The notes under the pieces were generated by a model. The model was not told where the DNA came from. It ran no database searches and saw nothing but the letters and a program-made list of their open reading frames with translations. A DNA stretch of 64,000 nucleotides from M3007 sp044226205. Its GTDB lineage: Bacteria > Bacteroidota > Bacteroidia > Chitinophagales > Saprospiraceae. Positions 8,073 through 17,900 of the stretch are shown piece after piece; position 1 is the stretch's first letter; each line of letters opens with the position of its first letter. The stretch covers positions 11,897 through 75,896 of the forward strand of contig JBGAHL010000027.1 of the NCBI GenBank assembly GCA_044226205.1, given 5' to 3'. Position numbers and translations under genes: made by a program.

Positions 8073-9680
8073 TCATTCCGCACCTTGTTTATCCGCGACC
8101 ACGGGCTTGATCCCTCCCGACTTTTTGAGGTTTACCAACCCCGAACGGTACAGGAATACTGCCGGCGCTTCATGCGCCTGTTTAATATCAAGTTTCTCAA
8201 AATCAAGGCCTTGCACATCGTCGGCCACGATGCCCGGTCGGTAATCGGCCTGCACGCATTCGAGTCGCACGTTGCGCATCGACACGTTTTCGGCATGCCG
8301 GATATAGAAACCCCAGGCCGGCAATTCGCCGAACATCGAAAACTCGGGATAGTCCGACGGCCGTTCGGGTACACGATCGAGCGAATCGAGCGGCAGAAAA
8401 GCCTGCGCAGGCCGTCCGCCCCCGGCAAAGCGGATATGAATATTGCGCAGCGAAACATCCTTTACGGGGTGGCCCGGCAATCCGCTGATGGAGGATGGAA
8501 ACAGGTTGTGCGGCTCCGTCACTTCGGGGCCTTCGAAGGCATAGCCCTGATCGGGCCGGCCGGCGGGCACCTCGACAAAAACGTCGCGGATACGGATTCC
8601 TTTCACACGCCCCGCCTCCCCTTTTTGGTTGCGGTGGCCCAGGCGGATAAAAATCGCGTTGCCCGTATGATAAGCCTTGATCCGCGCAATGTCGATGTCT
8701 TCGATAAAACCGCCGTCGACGATCTCCAGGGCGATAGCCGAGCGGTAGGTGTCGTAAATCACGAGGTCGCGCACCCGCACCTTGCGAAAGCCGCTTTTGG
8801 AGGCCGTTCCCAGTTTGAATGCGCTCGCGCTGGACCGGATGGTGCAGCGTTCGACCCTGATATTTTCACAAAAAGCGGGCGGCCACGACGATTTCAGACA
8901 AATGCCATCGTCGGCCGAGTCGATGTAACAATCGCGGATCAGCACATTGCGGGAGTCGACGATGTCGATGCCGTCGTTGTTCCAGTACGCGCGGCTTTCC
9001 ACCCTGATTCTTTGAATACGAAGCCCGTCGCAGCGATCGTAGGTTTGCACCCAGCAGGCGGAATTGCGGAGGGTGACGCCCTCCACACGCAGATTTTTAC
9101 AACGGGCAAACTCGATGAGTTGGGGGCGCTCGCGTTCGTGGGGCCGGTCGTGCGCCCAGTAGGGATCGTTTAGTTGGCCGCTTTTGACGAGGAAAACGAC
9201 GTTGGCAGCCAGCGCCGCTCCTTGTCCGTCGATGACGCCTTCGCCGCTGAGGGCGATGTCAGACTGCCCGTCGGCCAACAGCAGGGCGTACCAGTTGATT
9301 TTGGCATAATCGGCCCGCCGGGTACTGCCCAGCAATACGGCGCCTTTCTGAAGGTGGAGTTCCACACCCGATTTCAGCCACAGGCTTCCGCTCAAAAACA
9401 CCCCTTTGGGGATCAGCACGGTGCCTTTTCCATCGGCATGGGCACGGTCGATAGCAGCCTGAATGGCCGTGGTGTTGAGCGTCTGGCTGTCGGCCACAGC
9501 GCCAAAATCGAGGATGTTGTAAGTCGTGCGCGCCGTGGCCAAAAACGGCAGCAGAAGGAGCAGAAACGAAAGGCGGTTTCGCACGGTTTGTCGACTGCGC
9601 AGCCGTTTGAAACGGTTTTGCTGCGCAAAATTTGTGTTGAAAACAAAGCAAATCTTGTCCGAAACCGCCTGTTCCTTCAT
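8073..9680 (-). CDS. Glycoside hydrolase family 28 (polygalacturonase-like)
   Basis: 535 aa with the ATG at 9680, which overlaps the upstream stop as ATGA, suggesting translational coupling. A GTG at 9584 would give a 503-aa protein starting straight at a signal peptide (VRNRLSFLLLLLPFLATA) and is a serious alternative, since the 9680 start leaves a 32-residue N-region. The mature part starts with the pectate-lyase-superfamily motif YNILDFGAVADS and continues as a right-handed beta-helix. GH28 landmarks: YWNNDGIDIVDS (NxDG) and SADDGICLKS (DD), holding the catalytic aspartates; the usual HG and RIK motifs are replaced by SASAFKLGT, so the substrate is more likely a substituted pectin or other uronic polymer than plain polygalacturonan. 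Confidence 0.88.
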   Translation of the reverse strand: MKEQAVSDKICFVFNTNFAQQNRFKRLRSRQTVRNRLSFLLLLLPFLATARTTYNILDFGAVADSQTLNTTAIQAAIDRAHADGKGTVLIPKGVFLSGSLWLKSGVELHLQKGAVLLGSTRRADYAKINWYALLLADGQSDIALSGEGVIDGQGAALAANVVFLVKSGQLNDPYWAHDRPHERERPQLIEFARCKNLRVEGVTLRNSACWVQTYDRCDGLRIQRIRVESRAYWNNDGIDIVDSRNVLIRDCYIDSADDGICLKSSWPPAFCENIRVERCTIRSSASAFKLGTASKSGFRKVRVRDLVIYDTYRSAIALEIVDGGFIEDIDIARIKAYHTGNAIFIRLGHRNQKGEAGRVKGIRIRDVFVEVPAGRPDQGYAFEGPEVTEPHNLFPSSISGLPGHPVKDVSLRNIHIRFAGGGRPAQAFLPLDSLDRVPERPSDYPEFSMFGELPAWGFYIRHAENVSMRNVRLECVQADYRPGIVADDVQGLDFEKLDIKQAHEAPAVFLYRSGLVNLKKSGGIKPVVADKQGAE

Positions 9681-11053
9681 TTCACGACAATTTTCTGCAT
9701 AAGTGATTGTTCACCAGCCTGGATAGCGACGAAGTACACCCCGACTGGCCATTCGGCCACGGAAAATGCTGCTTCCGGGCGGTGCACCACGGTTGCAGGC
9801 CGCATGGTTTGGCCTCTTGCGTTAAATACCTGGTATTGCCACTCGCTGGCGCTGGCCGGCAAACGAATACTCACCCGATCGGACGCCGGGTTGGGCGCAA
9901 GGACGGCTTGCAGGCTGCCCGAAGGCGTTTTCGTGCCGGAAGAAGCGCTGGTGATCCGAAGGATTTGCAGCCCGTTTTGCATGTCTCCGGCCACGATATT
10001 GCCGGAAGGCAGCCAGGGGTAATTGCCCCAGTTGCCAAAATAGCCGTTGTACTGGTTATTTTCAGGATGGGTGTCGTAGTGCGCGACCAATTGGGGCTGG
10101 AGCGGATTACTGATGCTGTACACCAGCAAGCCGTCTTCGTACTGGGAATCAAACAGGAGCGTATCGCGGATGTACACGTTGTGCGGAACCGCGAGCGGGG
10201 GAGCGCCGGGCACCTGCGGATCGAGAAAATCATCGGCGATTTCAATGTTCCCGTTGGCGAGGTCCTGCAAATCCACGATTTTGATCGTTTGCCCCTTCGG
10301 GATTTCTTCGGTGTAATAGGCGTAGCGGCCGTCGGTGGTCAGCCAGCTGTTGTGGTTGTAGCCGCCCGTCGCGATTTGGGCGAGGGTTTGGGGCTCTTCG
10401 GGGTTCGACATGTCGATGATGTAATAACCTTCGTAGCCGGAAGATGCATAAATCGTGTCGCCTCTGACGTAAGAATCGTGGATATAGCCGCCATCGACGG
10501 TTACATTGGCGAGCAATTGCGGCTGGTCGGGGTTTTGACTGACATCGAGCACCAGCAGCCCCTGGTTGACCACATCGGTGCCATTGAGGTAAATGCGACC
10601 CGACAGGGTGTCGAGCGTGATGGTATGGGATTTATTAAAAAATTCATTGCTCCAGTAGCTGCGCACAATGGTGTCAGGCGCATTGGAAAAATCGAAGATC
10701 ATCAGCCCTTCGGTGGTATTGTCGGACACCGCGTAAAGGCGGTTTTTATACGATTTGAACTCGCGCCAGACGGTGGTGGCCGTGCCGGCGAATTTGCCCA
10801 CCAGTTCGGGGGTTTCCGGGCTGGTAATGTCGAAAATAAGCACGTGGGCAGCGCCGCCGAGCACTGCGTACTCGTGGCCATTGACGGCCATTCCCCAGCA
10901 GCCGCTGTACTGAAGATTGAGGTTGCCGGGCGAAGCGACCGGCAGGGACTCATCGTCCCAGTGTGCGAGGCGGATCATGTTGAGAGAATCCTGGGCACGC
11001 AGTTGACACAAAGTCAGACTGGCCAAAACGAGCAGGGTAATGCGTTGAAACAT
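9677..11053 (-). CDS. Choice-of-anchor B family (LVIVD-repeat) protein with T9SS sorting domain
   Basis: 458 aa. Signal peptide MFQRITLLVLASLTLCQLRA. The body is an LVIVD-type beta-propeller: repeats such as AHVLIFDITSPETPELVGKF, GLLVLDVSQNPDQPQLL, YYIIDMSNPEEPQTL and LLVYSISNPLQPQLVAHYD, with GYNHNSW and AVPHNVYIRD motifs typical of the choice-of-anchor B family. Residues about 385-458 are a T9SS type A sorting domain (LAPNPASDRVSIRLP ... FNARGQTM ... GVYFVAI). Secreted to the cell surface; ligand unknown. Its 3' end overlaps the GH28 start by 4 nt, so the two form an operon that may act in surface polysaccharide use. Confidence 0.93.
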   Translation of the reverse strand: MFQRITLLVLASLTLCQLRAQDSLNMIRLAHWDDESLPVASPGNLNLQYSGCWGMAVNGHEYAVLGGAAHVLIFDITSPETPELVGKFAGTATTVWREFKSYKNRLYAVSDNTTEGLMIFDFSNAPDTIVRSYWSNEFFNKSHTITLDTLSGRIYLNGTDVVNQGLLVLDVSQNPDQPQLLANVTVDGGYIHDSYVRGDTIYASSGYEGYYIIDMSNPEEPQTLAQIATGGYNHNSWLTTDGRYAYYTEEIPKGQTIKIVDLQDLANGNIEIADDFLDPQVPGAPPLAVPHNVYIRDTLLFDSQYEDGLLVYSISNPLQPQLVAHYDTHPENNQYNGYFGNWGNYPWLPSGNIVAGDMQNGLQILRITSASSGTKTPSGSLQAVLAPNPASDRVSIRLPASASEWQYQVFNARGQTMRPATVVHRPEAAFSVAEWPVGVYFVAIQAGEQSLMQKIVVK

Positions 11054-11184
11054 ACAGACTTGAGCAAGGTAAATGTGAGACAGAGCACGAGATGGGCGCT
11101 ATTTTTGGCCCGGCGAGGCAACCGGCCGGCAGGTACGAACGTCACTGAACCGTCGAAAAATCCTCCCGGCGAAAGTAGCGCATT

Positions 11185-12291
11185 ATGCAAAGACAGTTTT
11201 TACTCTCCGGCTTTTTGCTCGTTTTGGCTATCCAAACGGCATTCTCCCAAAAATACAGCAACGATTTTCTCGCGATCGGCGTGGGCGCCCGTGCCCATGG
11301 CATGTCGGGCGCACAAACCGCCCTGACGGGCGACATTACGGCAAGTTACTGGAACCCGGCTGGCCTGGCCCAGATCGCAGCGCCAATGCAGGTCGGCGCC
11401 ATGCACGCCGAGTGGTTCGTGGGGGTGTCGCAGTACGATTACCTCGGCTTTGGCAAACAACTCAATCGCGGCGAAAAGTCGTCCTATCTGGCCTTTTCGC
11501 TGATCCGTCTGGGGATCGACAATATTCCCTACACGATCAACCTCGTCAACCCCGACGGGTCGGTCAATTATGACAACGTGACGCCGTTTTCGGCTGCCGA
11601 TTACGCATTTATTGGCAGTTATGGCCGAAAACTGAACAACCCGGCTTTTTCCGTCGGGGCAAGCGTAAAGGTCATTCACCGTGTAATCGGCGACATTGGC
11701 TCCTCCTGGGGGTTTGGCGCCGATGTCGGCGTGCAATACCGCAAAGGCCCCTGGATGCTGGGCCTCATGGGCCGCGACCTGACGACCACCTTTAACGCCT
11801 GGTCGTTTTCGCTTACCGAGCGGGAAAAAGAAGTGTTTACCAGCACCAACAACGAAATCCCCGAAAGCAGCACCGAAATCACCCGTCCGCGCTTCGTATT
11901 GGGCGCGGCCTACCGCACCCGCCTGGGCAGCAAAACCACCCTGTTGCCCGCCATCGACCTGGAAATGACCACCGACGGCCAGCGCAACGTGCTCGTGAGC
12001 TCATCGTCTTTCAACATCGACCCGCGTGTCGGGGTGGAAGCCGATTACAACAATGTGGTACAACTGAGGGTCGGAGTCGGCAATTTTCAAAGGGTCAAAC
12101 AGGATTTCAACCCTGACAAGGAAACGCTCACCCTGCAACCCAATTTTGGCGTCGGGCTGCGCCTGGGCCGCGTTCAACTCGATTATGCCCTCACCGACAT
12201 CGGCAACGTATCGCAGGTGCTTTATTCCCACATTTTTTCGCTGCGGCTCGATCTGAAAGAACGAAAACAAGGGGTTTCAAATCCGGGTTAA
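11185..12291 (+). CDS. PorV/PorQ-family outer membrane beta-barrel
   Basis: 368 aa with signal peptide MQRQFLLSGFLLVLAIQTAFS. The family hallmark follows: FLAIGVGARAHGMSGAQTAL ... ASYWNPAGLA, then a FadL-like beta-barrel rich in alternating aromatic/hydrophobic strands, ending SHIFSLRLDLKE. PorV/LptO-type barrels shuttle T9SS cargo on the outer membrane or help attach it; several paralogues per genome are usual, so whether this is PorV itself is uncertain. Divergent from the choice-of-anchor B gene across 131 nt. Confidence 0.88.
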   Translation: MQRQFLLSGFLLVLAIQTAFSQKYSNDFLAIGVGARAHGMSGAQTALTGDITASYWNPAGLAQIAAPMQVGAMHAEWFVGVSQYDYLGFGKQLNRGEKSSYLAFSLIRLGIDNIPYTINLVNPDGSVNYDNVTPFSAADYAFIGSYGRKLNNPAFSVGASVKVIHRVIGDIGSSWGFGADVGVQYRKGPWMLGLMGRDLTTTFNAWSFSLTEREKEVFTSTNNEIPESSTEITRPRFVLGAAYRTRLGSKTTLLPAIDLEMTTDGQRNVLVSSSSFNIDPRVGVEADYNNVVQLRVGVGNFQRVKQDFNPDKETLTLQPNFGVGLRLGRVQLDYALTDIGNVSQVLYSHIFSLRLDLKERKQGVSNPG

Positions 12292-12323
12292 TTTGCTTGA
12301 AAAAAGCATTTAAAAGACTGATT

Positions 12324-12407
12324 ACCAAGGTTAAAAAAAATACAATTGCCGAACCTGCGAGGAGTATCGCCAGCAGGTTCGGCAAAATATTTACGGCAAA
12401 CCTTGGT
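12324..12407. repeat. Nested inverted repeat (9-bp outer, 13-bp inner arms)
   Basis: ACCAAGGTT (12324-12332) pairs with AACCTTGGT (12399-12407); inside, TTGCCGAACCTGC (12346-12358) pairs with GCAGGTTCGGCAA (12373-12385) around a 14-nt loop. On the minus strand the inner hairpin is followed closely by eight T, so it could terminate antisense transcription; on plus it has no T-run and ends 17 nt before a promoter box. Confidence 0.75.
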
Positions 12408-12424
12408 ACGAATCGGCTTAGCCG

Positions 12425-12432
12425 TATATTTG
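12425..12432 (+). promoter_or_regulatory. -7 box of a possible small RNA or GH1 leader
   Basis: TATATTTG fits TAnnTTTG; CTTGG at 12402-12406 lies about 19 nt upstream as a possible -33 element. Transcription would start near 12438. Confidence 0.45.
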
Positions 12433-12644
12433 TCACACTTACGACTATTTAATCCGTCTTTAATCCGCCTGTTTCTTTCCATCCCAGGGGGTTCTCCCCG
12501 ACCGTTTTTTCCCGATTTTAAAGTATCCTATTTAATCGCCAAAACGTCCCCCCGTATTGGCCGTACTTGTGGATTTGACCGTTTATGCCACTGGCATACA
12601 CAGGTCTGCTTCCCATAGTTTTGTACCATTATAATCTCATGGTT

Positions 12645-12683
12645 GCCCCTCCGGTTAGGCTCGCGGTGAGGGGCTTTTTTTTT
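12645..12683 (+). terminator. Intrinsic terminator/attenuator ahead of the GH1 gene
   Basis: GCCCCTC (12645-12651), 16-nt loop, GAGGGGC (12668-12674), then nine T. It ends 30 nt before the GH1 ATG, so it either ends an independent small RNA or attenuates GH1 expression. Confidence 0.75.
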
Positions 12684-12713
12684 GCCCATACCCTTCCTGC
12701 AAAATATCAAACC

Positions 12714-13889
12714 ATGACTTTCCAGTTTCCCGACCACTTTTTCTGGGGCACCTCCACTGCCGCTGCACAGGTAGAAACCGCCGGCGCTCATCCGTGGCGC
12801 GGGCTTCGCGCAAAAGACGGCTACGTATTCGAACGCACCACCGACCACGAAAAGCGCCGTGCCGAGGATGCCGTGCTGATTGCCCGGCTGGGCAGTATTT
12901 ATCGCTGCGGAGTGGACTGGTCGAGGCTTCAGACCGAGCCGATGGCCAAATTTGAGCCGGCTGTCGTGGAGGAATACCGGGTCTTTTTCGAAGACCTGCG
13001 GCAACGGGGCGTTCGACTGATGTTCGTATTGCACCATTTCTCGCACCCCAACTGGTTCGAGGCGCGCGGAGGCTGGACGAATGAAGACAATATTCCCTTG
13101 TTTATCAATTATGTACAGCAATGCGTCAGGCATTTCGGCGAGTTTGCAGCCTACTGGAACACGTTTAACGAGCCGAATGTGTATGCCGTCAACGGCTATT
13201 TTTTCGGCGAGTTTCCGCCTCGTCTCAAAGGCAAATATTTCCTTGCCAACCGCGTGCTCGACACAATGGGCGCTGCCCACGACATCGCCTACACGGTCAT
13301 TCGTGAAAAATACAAGGATGCCCCGATCGGTATTTCGCTCAATACAGCCTGGTTTTCGGGCGCCAACTGGCCCGGCAAAATCGCCGCGGCGCTGGCCGGC
13401 TGGTGGTTTTTGAGCCGTGCGGCGCGCCCTTTTGAAAAATGCGACTTTTGGGGACTGAGTTATTACGCGTACATGTTGTTCGACCCCAAACCCATCGATG
13501 CCATCAACCGGGTAAAAGACCTGGAACGCCGGGGTATTCCGCACGACAAAATGTGGGGCTACCGCCCCGAAGGCCTGGGTCGAATCCTGCGGCGATTCTG
13601 GAAAAAATATCGCAAGCCCTTGATTATCACGGAAAACGGAATTTGCACGGACGACGACGAGGTGCGTATTCAGGCCATCCGCGACTATTTAGGCGAATGC
13701 CACAAAGCGCTGTCCGATGGCGTGGACTTGCGCGGCTACGTGCACTGGAGTACCTGGGACAATTTCGAGTGGCACCTGGGCCCCACCTATCGCTTTGGTC
13801 TGGTGCGGATCAACTTTGACAATATGGACCGCAGCATGACCAAAGCGGGCTTGTTTTACGAGCAGGTGGCGCGGAACAATGGCTTCTGA
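12714..13889 (+). CDS. Glycoside hydrolase family 1 beta-glucosidase
   Basis: 391 aa from the ATG at 12714, where the family's N-terminal FPDHFFWGTSTAAAQVE begins. Both retaining-mechanism glutamates are present: acid/base in NTFNEP (Glu153) and nucleophile in IITENG (Glu307). The HHFSHPNW and YVHWSTWDNFEWHLGPTYRFGLV motifs complete the sugar-binding site. It lacks a signal peptide, so it hydrolyses imported beta-glycosides in the cytoplasm. It is shorter than the usual 440-480 aa, missing loop insertions rather than an end. Transcription seems controlled by the terminator just upstream. Confidence 0.93.
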   Translation: MTFQFPDHFFWGTSTAAAQVETAGAHPWRGLRAKDGYVFERTTDHEKRRAEDAVLIARLGSIYRCGVDWSRLQTEPMAKFEPAVVEEYRVFFEDLRQRGVRLMFVLHHFSHPNWFEARGGWTNEDNIPLFINYVQQCVRHFGEFAAYWNTFNEPNVYAVNGYFFGEFPPRLKGKYFLANRVLDTMGAAHDIAYTVIREKYKDAPIGISLNTAWFSGANWPGKIAAALAGWWFLSRAARPFEKCDFWGLSYYAYMLFDPKPIDAINRVKDLERRGIPHDKMWGYRPEGLGRILRRFWKKYRKPLIITENGICTDDDEVRIQAIRDYLGECHKALSDGVDLRGYVHWSTWDNFEWHLGPTYRFGLVRINFDNMDRSMTKAGLFYEQVARNNGF

Positions 13890-13910
13890 CAGGCAGAACA
13901 AGGGGTGCGA

Positions 13911-14591
13911 TCAGGCTAATTTTTCCAGATCGCGAATCAGAATGCTGTTCCGGTTAAAGTAAATCAGGTTGGATTTGCGCAAATCGTTGAGTACGGAAGT
14001 GACCGTCTGACGGCTGGTGCCGGTCAGATTGGCGATTTCCTGTTGTGTAAGGCAGTGTTTTACAAGCGTTTCGTAACCGACGCGACGGCCTTCTTTTCCG
14101 GCGGTATCGACGAGAAAATCGATGATACGTTCGCGGGCATCTTTGAGGACCAGTGAAGCGAGCCGTTCTTCGACGCGTTGCAGGCGATTGCTCAGGTGCT
14201 GGAGAAAAGCAAAGACCAGCCGCTGGTTTTGTTGCATCAGGTTTTGAAAATCGCTGACGCGCACCGACAGGATTTCCACATCGTCGTGCATGGCCTGCGC
14301 AAACTCGGTCCGCAAGGGTTCGCCTGCAAGGGCCAGGTCGCCAAATATGACCGCCGGCTGCAGGATTTCCTTGATGACTTCACGGCCGTCGTAGGCAAAC
14401 GTGCCCAGCTTGACGCGTCCCCGAATCAGGAAGAACAGGTGCTCGGCCGCTTCGTCAGGCATGAAGATGTAGTGAAACTTCGGAACCTTCTGGTATTGGG
14501 ACATCGAGGCAAGTTGCTGGAGTTCGCTGGAATCCAGAGAAACCAAAGGCGGCAAATTGCCGAGGAATTGCATGCGGATACTCGTTTCCAT
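13911..14591 (-). CDS. Crp/Fnr-family transcriptional regulator
   Basis: 226 aa. N-terminal cyclic-nucleotide-binding-like beta-roll (about 15-130: FHYIFMPDEAAEHLFFLIRGRVKLG), a dimer helix, and a C-terminal winged helix with LTQQEIANLTGTSRQTVTSVLNDL as recognition helix. No N-terminal cysteine cluster, so it is not an oxygen-sensing Fnr; the effector is unknown. An 18-nt dyad (TTGTC-N8-GACAA, 14652-14669) upstream of its start could be its own operator. Confidence 0.93.
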   Translation of the reverse strand: METSIRMQFLGNLPPLVSLDSSELQQLASMSQYQKVPKFHYIFMPDEAAEHLFFLIRGRVKLGTFAYDGREVIKEILQPAVIFGDLALAGEPLRTEFAQAMHDDVEILSVRVSDFQNLMQQNQRLVFAFLQHLSNRLQRVEERLASLVLKDARERIIDFLVDTAGKEGRRVGYETLVKHCLTQQEIANLTGTSRQTVTSVLNDLRKSNLIYFNRNSILIRDLEKLA

Positions 14592-14995
14592 GGCACATCA
14601 CGATTTAAAAAATGTAGCAGTTTTGTGTGTAATCGGGTGAGAGTCCCCGGCTTGTCGGAAAAAAGACAACTTTTGAATAGAAGCTTTGGCTATTCTTCTT
14701 ATCCATGGTACAAAAGTAGGTTGGAAGCTTTTTCGAGGAAAGGACATTTTTTTAAAGTTGTCGGAAAAAACAGGTTTGTTTTTATAAAATAAAAAACTGA
14801 TAATCAATAATTTAAATTCACACCTGCTATGACTCGAAAGTGGCATTGTTTTAGCCTTTTCGATGAGATTAGTTAAAAAGATGAAGGCTCATCTTCCGGC
14901 CACAGCAATTCTCCCGGCGGTTTTGTGCGTCCGGCAGTCGAGGAGCCGTTTATCTTTGGGTGCTAATCCGATTCATTGCAGGAAGCCGATTTCTT
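14592..14995. other. Divergent intergenic region with a dyad and a repeated 13-mer
   Basis: 404 nt between the Crp/Fnr gene and the SprB-like gene. It contains the dyad TTGTC-N8-GACAA at 14652-14669, a direct repeat of TTGTCGGAAAAAA at 14652-14664 and 14758-14770, an A/T-rich tract at about 14770-14820 and the -7 box at 14951-14958. No protein-coding frame is convincing. Confidence 0.5.
14951..14958 (+). promoter_or_regulatory. -7 box of the SprB-like cargo gene
   Basis: TATCTTTG, 37 nt before the ATG at 14996; rules out the in-frame GTG at 14960 as the main start because it would sit on the transcription start. Confidence 0.55.
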
Positions 14996-17900
14996 ATGTA
15001 CACATCCCATCCTTTTTGCCTATTGAAGTTGTGGCAGGCGCTGGTGTTGACTTGTTTGTTCGGGGCGCCGTCGGGTGTGCTGGCCAGGCATGACATTGCT
15101 GTAAAAACGACTGAGTCTTTCAGCGCTCCTCCATCCGACCCATGCGACAACCCTGTGATTATCAACAATATCACTGTGCAGCATACGCTTTGTGGCATTT
15201 CTACCGGCAGCATCAGTGTAAGTATCGAAGGGGGTAACGCCGGCTGTATTTTCCAATGGACCCCGGCTGTTTCAACAAGTGCCACGGCAAGCCAGCTGGC
15301 CGCCGGGGCATACCACCTGAAGATCACGCGGCAAGGCAATTCCGCCTGCACGACCGACACCACAATCATTGTTAACAACGACAACGGTCCGGCTGTGGAT
15401 GTGGTGGAGGTTTTGCCTTCCAATTGTCTGGCGTCCAACGGGAAAGCGACACTGTGGCCTACCAGTCTTTTTTATGTTTGGGACAATGGCGAGATCGGCG
15501 CCGTCAACGACGGGTTGTTGAGTATTTGCTATTACGTCACGGCCACCGAGCCAGGCTCGGGCTGCTACAGCGTGGTGAAAGTTTGCGTGCCCAATGAGAA
15601 TCCCCTGGTCGCCAGTGCGCAAATCGTCCATCCGGCGAAATGCGGAAAGAGCAATGGCATTGTTCAAATTACCGTCACAGGCGGCTCGGGGCAATATTCT
15701 TACAGCCTCGGCCCAGGGGCGACCCTGACCGGGCTGGCTGCGGGCGATTATGTGTGCGTAGTCAGCGATAACAACAGTGGATGTACGGCAGAAGTATCGT
15801 TTACCGTACCCGATGCCCCGGTGGAGGCCACCGTAAACATCACGCCTTACAATATCTCCTGCCCCGGCGGAGGCACCGGCTTTGTGGGGTTCGAGGTGAT
15901 TCCAGGTGACAATTTTCAATTGCCCTACACCTTCAGCATCCGCGACACCAACAACGTGAGCTTCCAACCCGGCAACCTGATGCCGGGAAAATATTTTCTC
16001 AGTATCGCGGATGCCGACAGTTGTCTGCTTCCTGTTTACACCTTTTTCATTACCCAACCGCCCCCCATCGAAACCCAGGCGCAGATCGTGCCCGAAACTT
16101 GCGAACAAGGCGGCCAGATCCAGCTGGACATCACGGGCGGCAACGGCGGTTACCGGGTCGACTGGCTCGATTTACCGGGCGCCGTCAACACAGAAGACCG
16201 GATCAACCTGCCGGCGGGCATCTACAAAGCCGTCGTGTTTGACTCCCTGTTCTGCACCGATACGATTGGCACCTATCTGGTACCGCGTTTTTGTTCCCGG
16301 CGCGACACCCTGCCGTTTTTTCTTGCCGCAGGCACCATTGGCACACTTTGCCTAGAACCTCCAATCGGCATTTCTCCCAACAACCTTAGCTTTCAACTGC
16401 TTGGCTCGAGCGTGAGCGGCTCTTCTGCCTATGGTACCTGGTCGCTGTCGCCACAGGGTTGCCTCACCTACTTGGCCGGGGCTACGGCAGGCTATGCGCT
16501 CGATACCATCTGCATCGCGGTGAACGTGACGCCCCCCAATCTGAATGACACTATTTGCGTGGTGGTCAGCATTTTGTCACAGCCGCCGAGTATGGAGACC
16601 CTGTATTTTACGGTACAGACAGACCAGGTGGCGACCTCTTGCGGGATTATTCCCCCGATATTTAACCAACCGATTATCAGCCAGTTAAACAGGCCGGGAC
16701 TGGTCGGCACCAGCGATGCCTTCGGGCATTACAGCATCGACAGCAGTTCAGCTTGTCTGACCTTTTGGGCCAATGCGCTGCCCGGCTACAACGTGGACAC
16801 CATTATGGTGGCCGCCTGCGATACAGCCCTGTTGCGTTGCCATATTATTCGTTACGTGCCGACAGTGCTCAAACCCGTCGATTGTTCAGCGGGTTTTGTA
16901 CCAGAGGACAACCTGAGCGCAATGACTTCCGATTGTCAGAGCGGGAGTTGGGTTTGTCTGCCTGTTCCTTATGGTGAAATCGGCGATTTTGCGATCACCG
17001 ACAATGATTTGCCCTACCTCAATGGCTACCTGGGCTGCAACCTGGATACCGTGATAGCCTACTCCATCTCCCTGCTGCCGTCGGGCGGGCCCTATCAACT
17101 GAATGCATGGACGATCAACGGCCAAAGTTTTTCAGGGGCATTTCAGGATGCCAACGGGCTGGTGGCATTGATGAATCAACTCGATCCATCACCAGGCTGG
17201 ATGTTTGAAAACAACTTTTTTATCGTTGGGGGAAACTCGTCCAATGTGTACGGGCCGATTCAGGTGACTTCTTCACAGGCCGTGGTCGGGGTTTTGCAAC
17301 CCAATCTGCAATACATCCCCCGCGGGTCGCAGTTGCGCTTTCCGGTTGGCGAACATCAGGTAGTCCTCCGCAGAATTCAGACAGGCTGCGCCGACACGGT
17401 AAACATCAATGTTGTCTGCGTGGATTGTCCGCCCATTCACAATTACCTTCCCGACCTGTCGGGCAATATCAGTTGGGAAGCAGCCACCTGTGCCTCGGAC
17501 ACTATTTTTTGCACCAGCCTTACGGAAACCGAACTGGACGACTGGACGATCACGGACAACGGATCGCCAATCGGGATTTTTGCCGCCTGCGATAATGGTC
17601 ACGTCGGATTCCGGCTCGACACAGGTTTTCATATTTTGCATCTGGTCAATCAAATCACCAGCTGCGAGTATACCGTCCCGTTTTACCTGTCCTGCCCCGG
17701 CCTTGTCATCGACGACACGATTTCCATTCAACTTGGTGTCGGACAAAACACGCTGGTTTGCCCCAATCAAAGCCTGCTTGCGCCCCCGATCACAACCATT
17801 GGCAGCCTTTGCCCCGAAGGTGAGAATACTTCGGTCGCCTATGACCAGCAAAATTTCTGCGCGACGATCACCGGCCTTTTGCCAGGACAAGACACCCTTT

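Larger units (their letters stand above)
12292..12713. other. 422-nt gene-free stretch: nested inverted repeat, promoter box, terminator
   Basis: No convincing protein is encoded. It holds a nested inverted repeat (12324-12407), an exact -7 box (12425-12432), a GGGG-GTTCT-CCCC hairpin near 12485-12497, a TATGCC-ACT-GGCATA hairpin (12584-12598) and a strong terminator (12645-12683) that stops 30 nt short of the GH1 ATG. The frame of the GH1 gene stays open upstream to 12585, but translation there would run through the terminator and has no family similarity. Confidence 0.6.
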
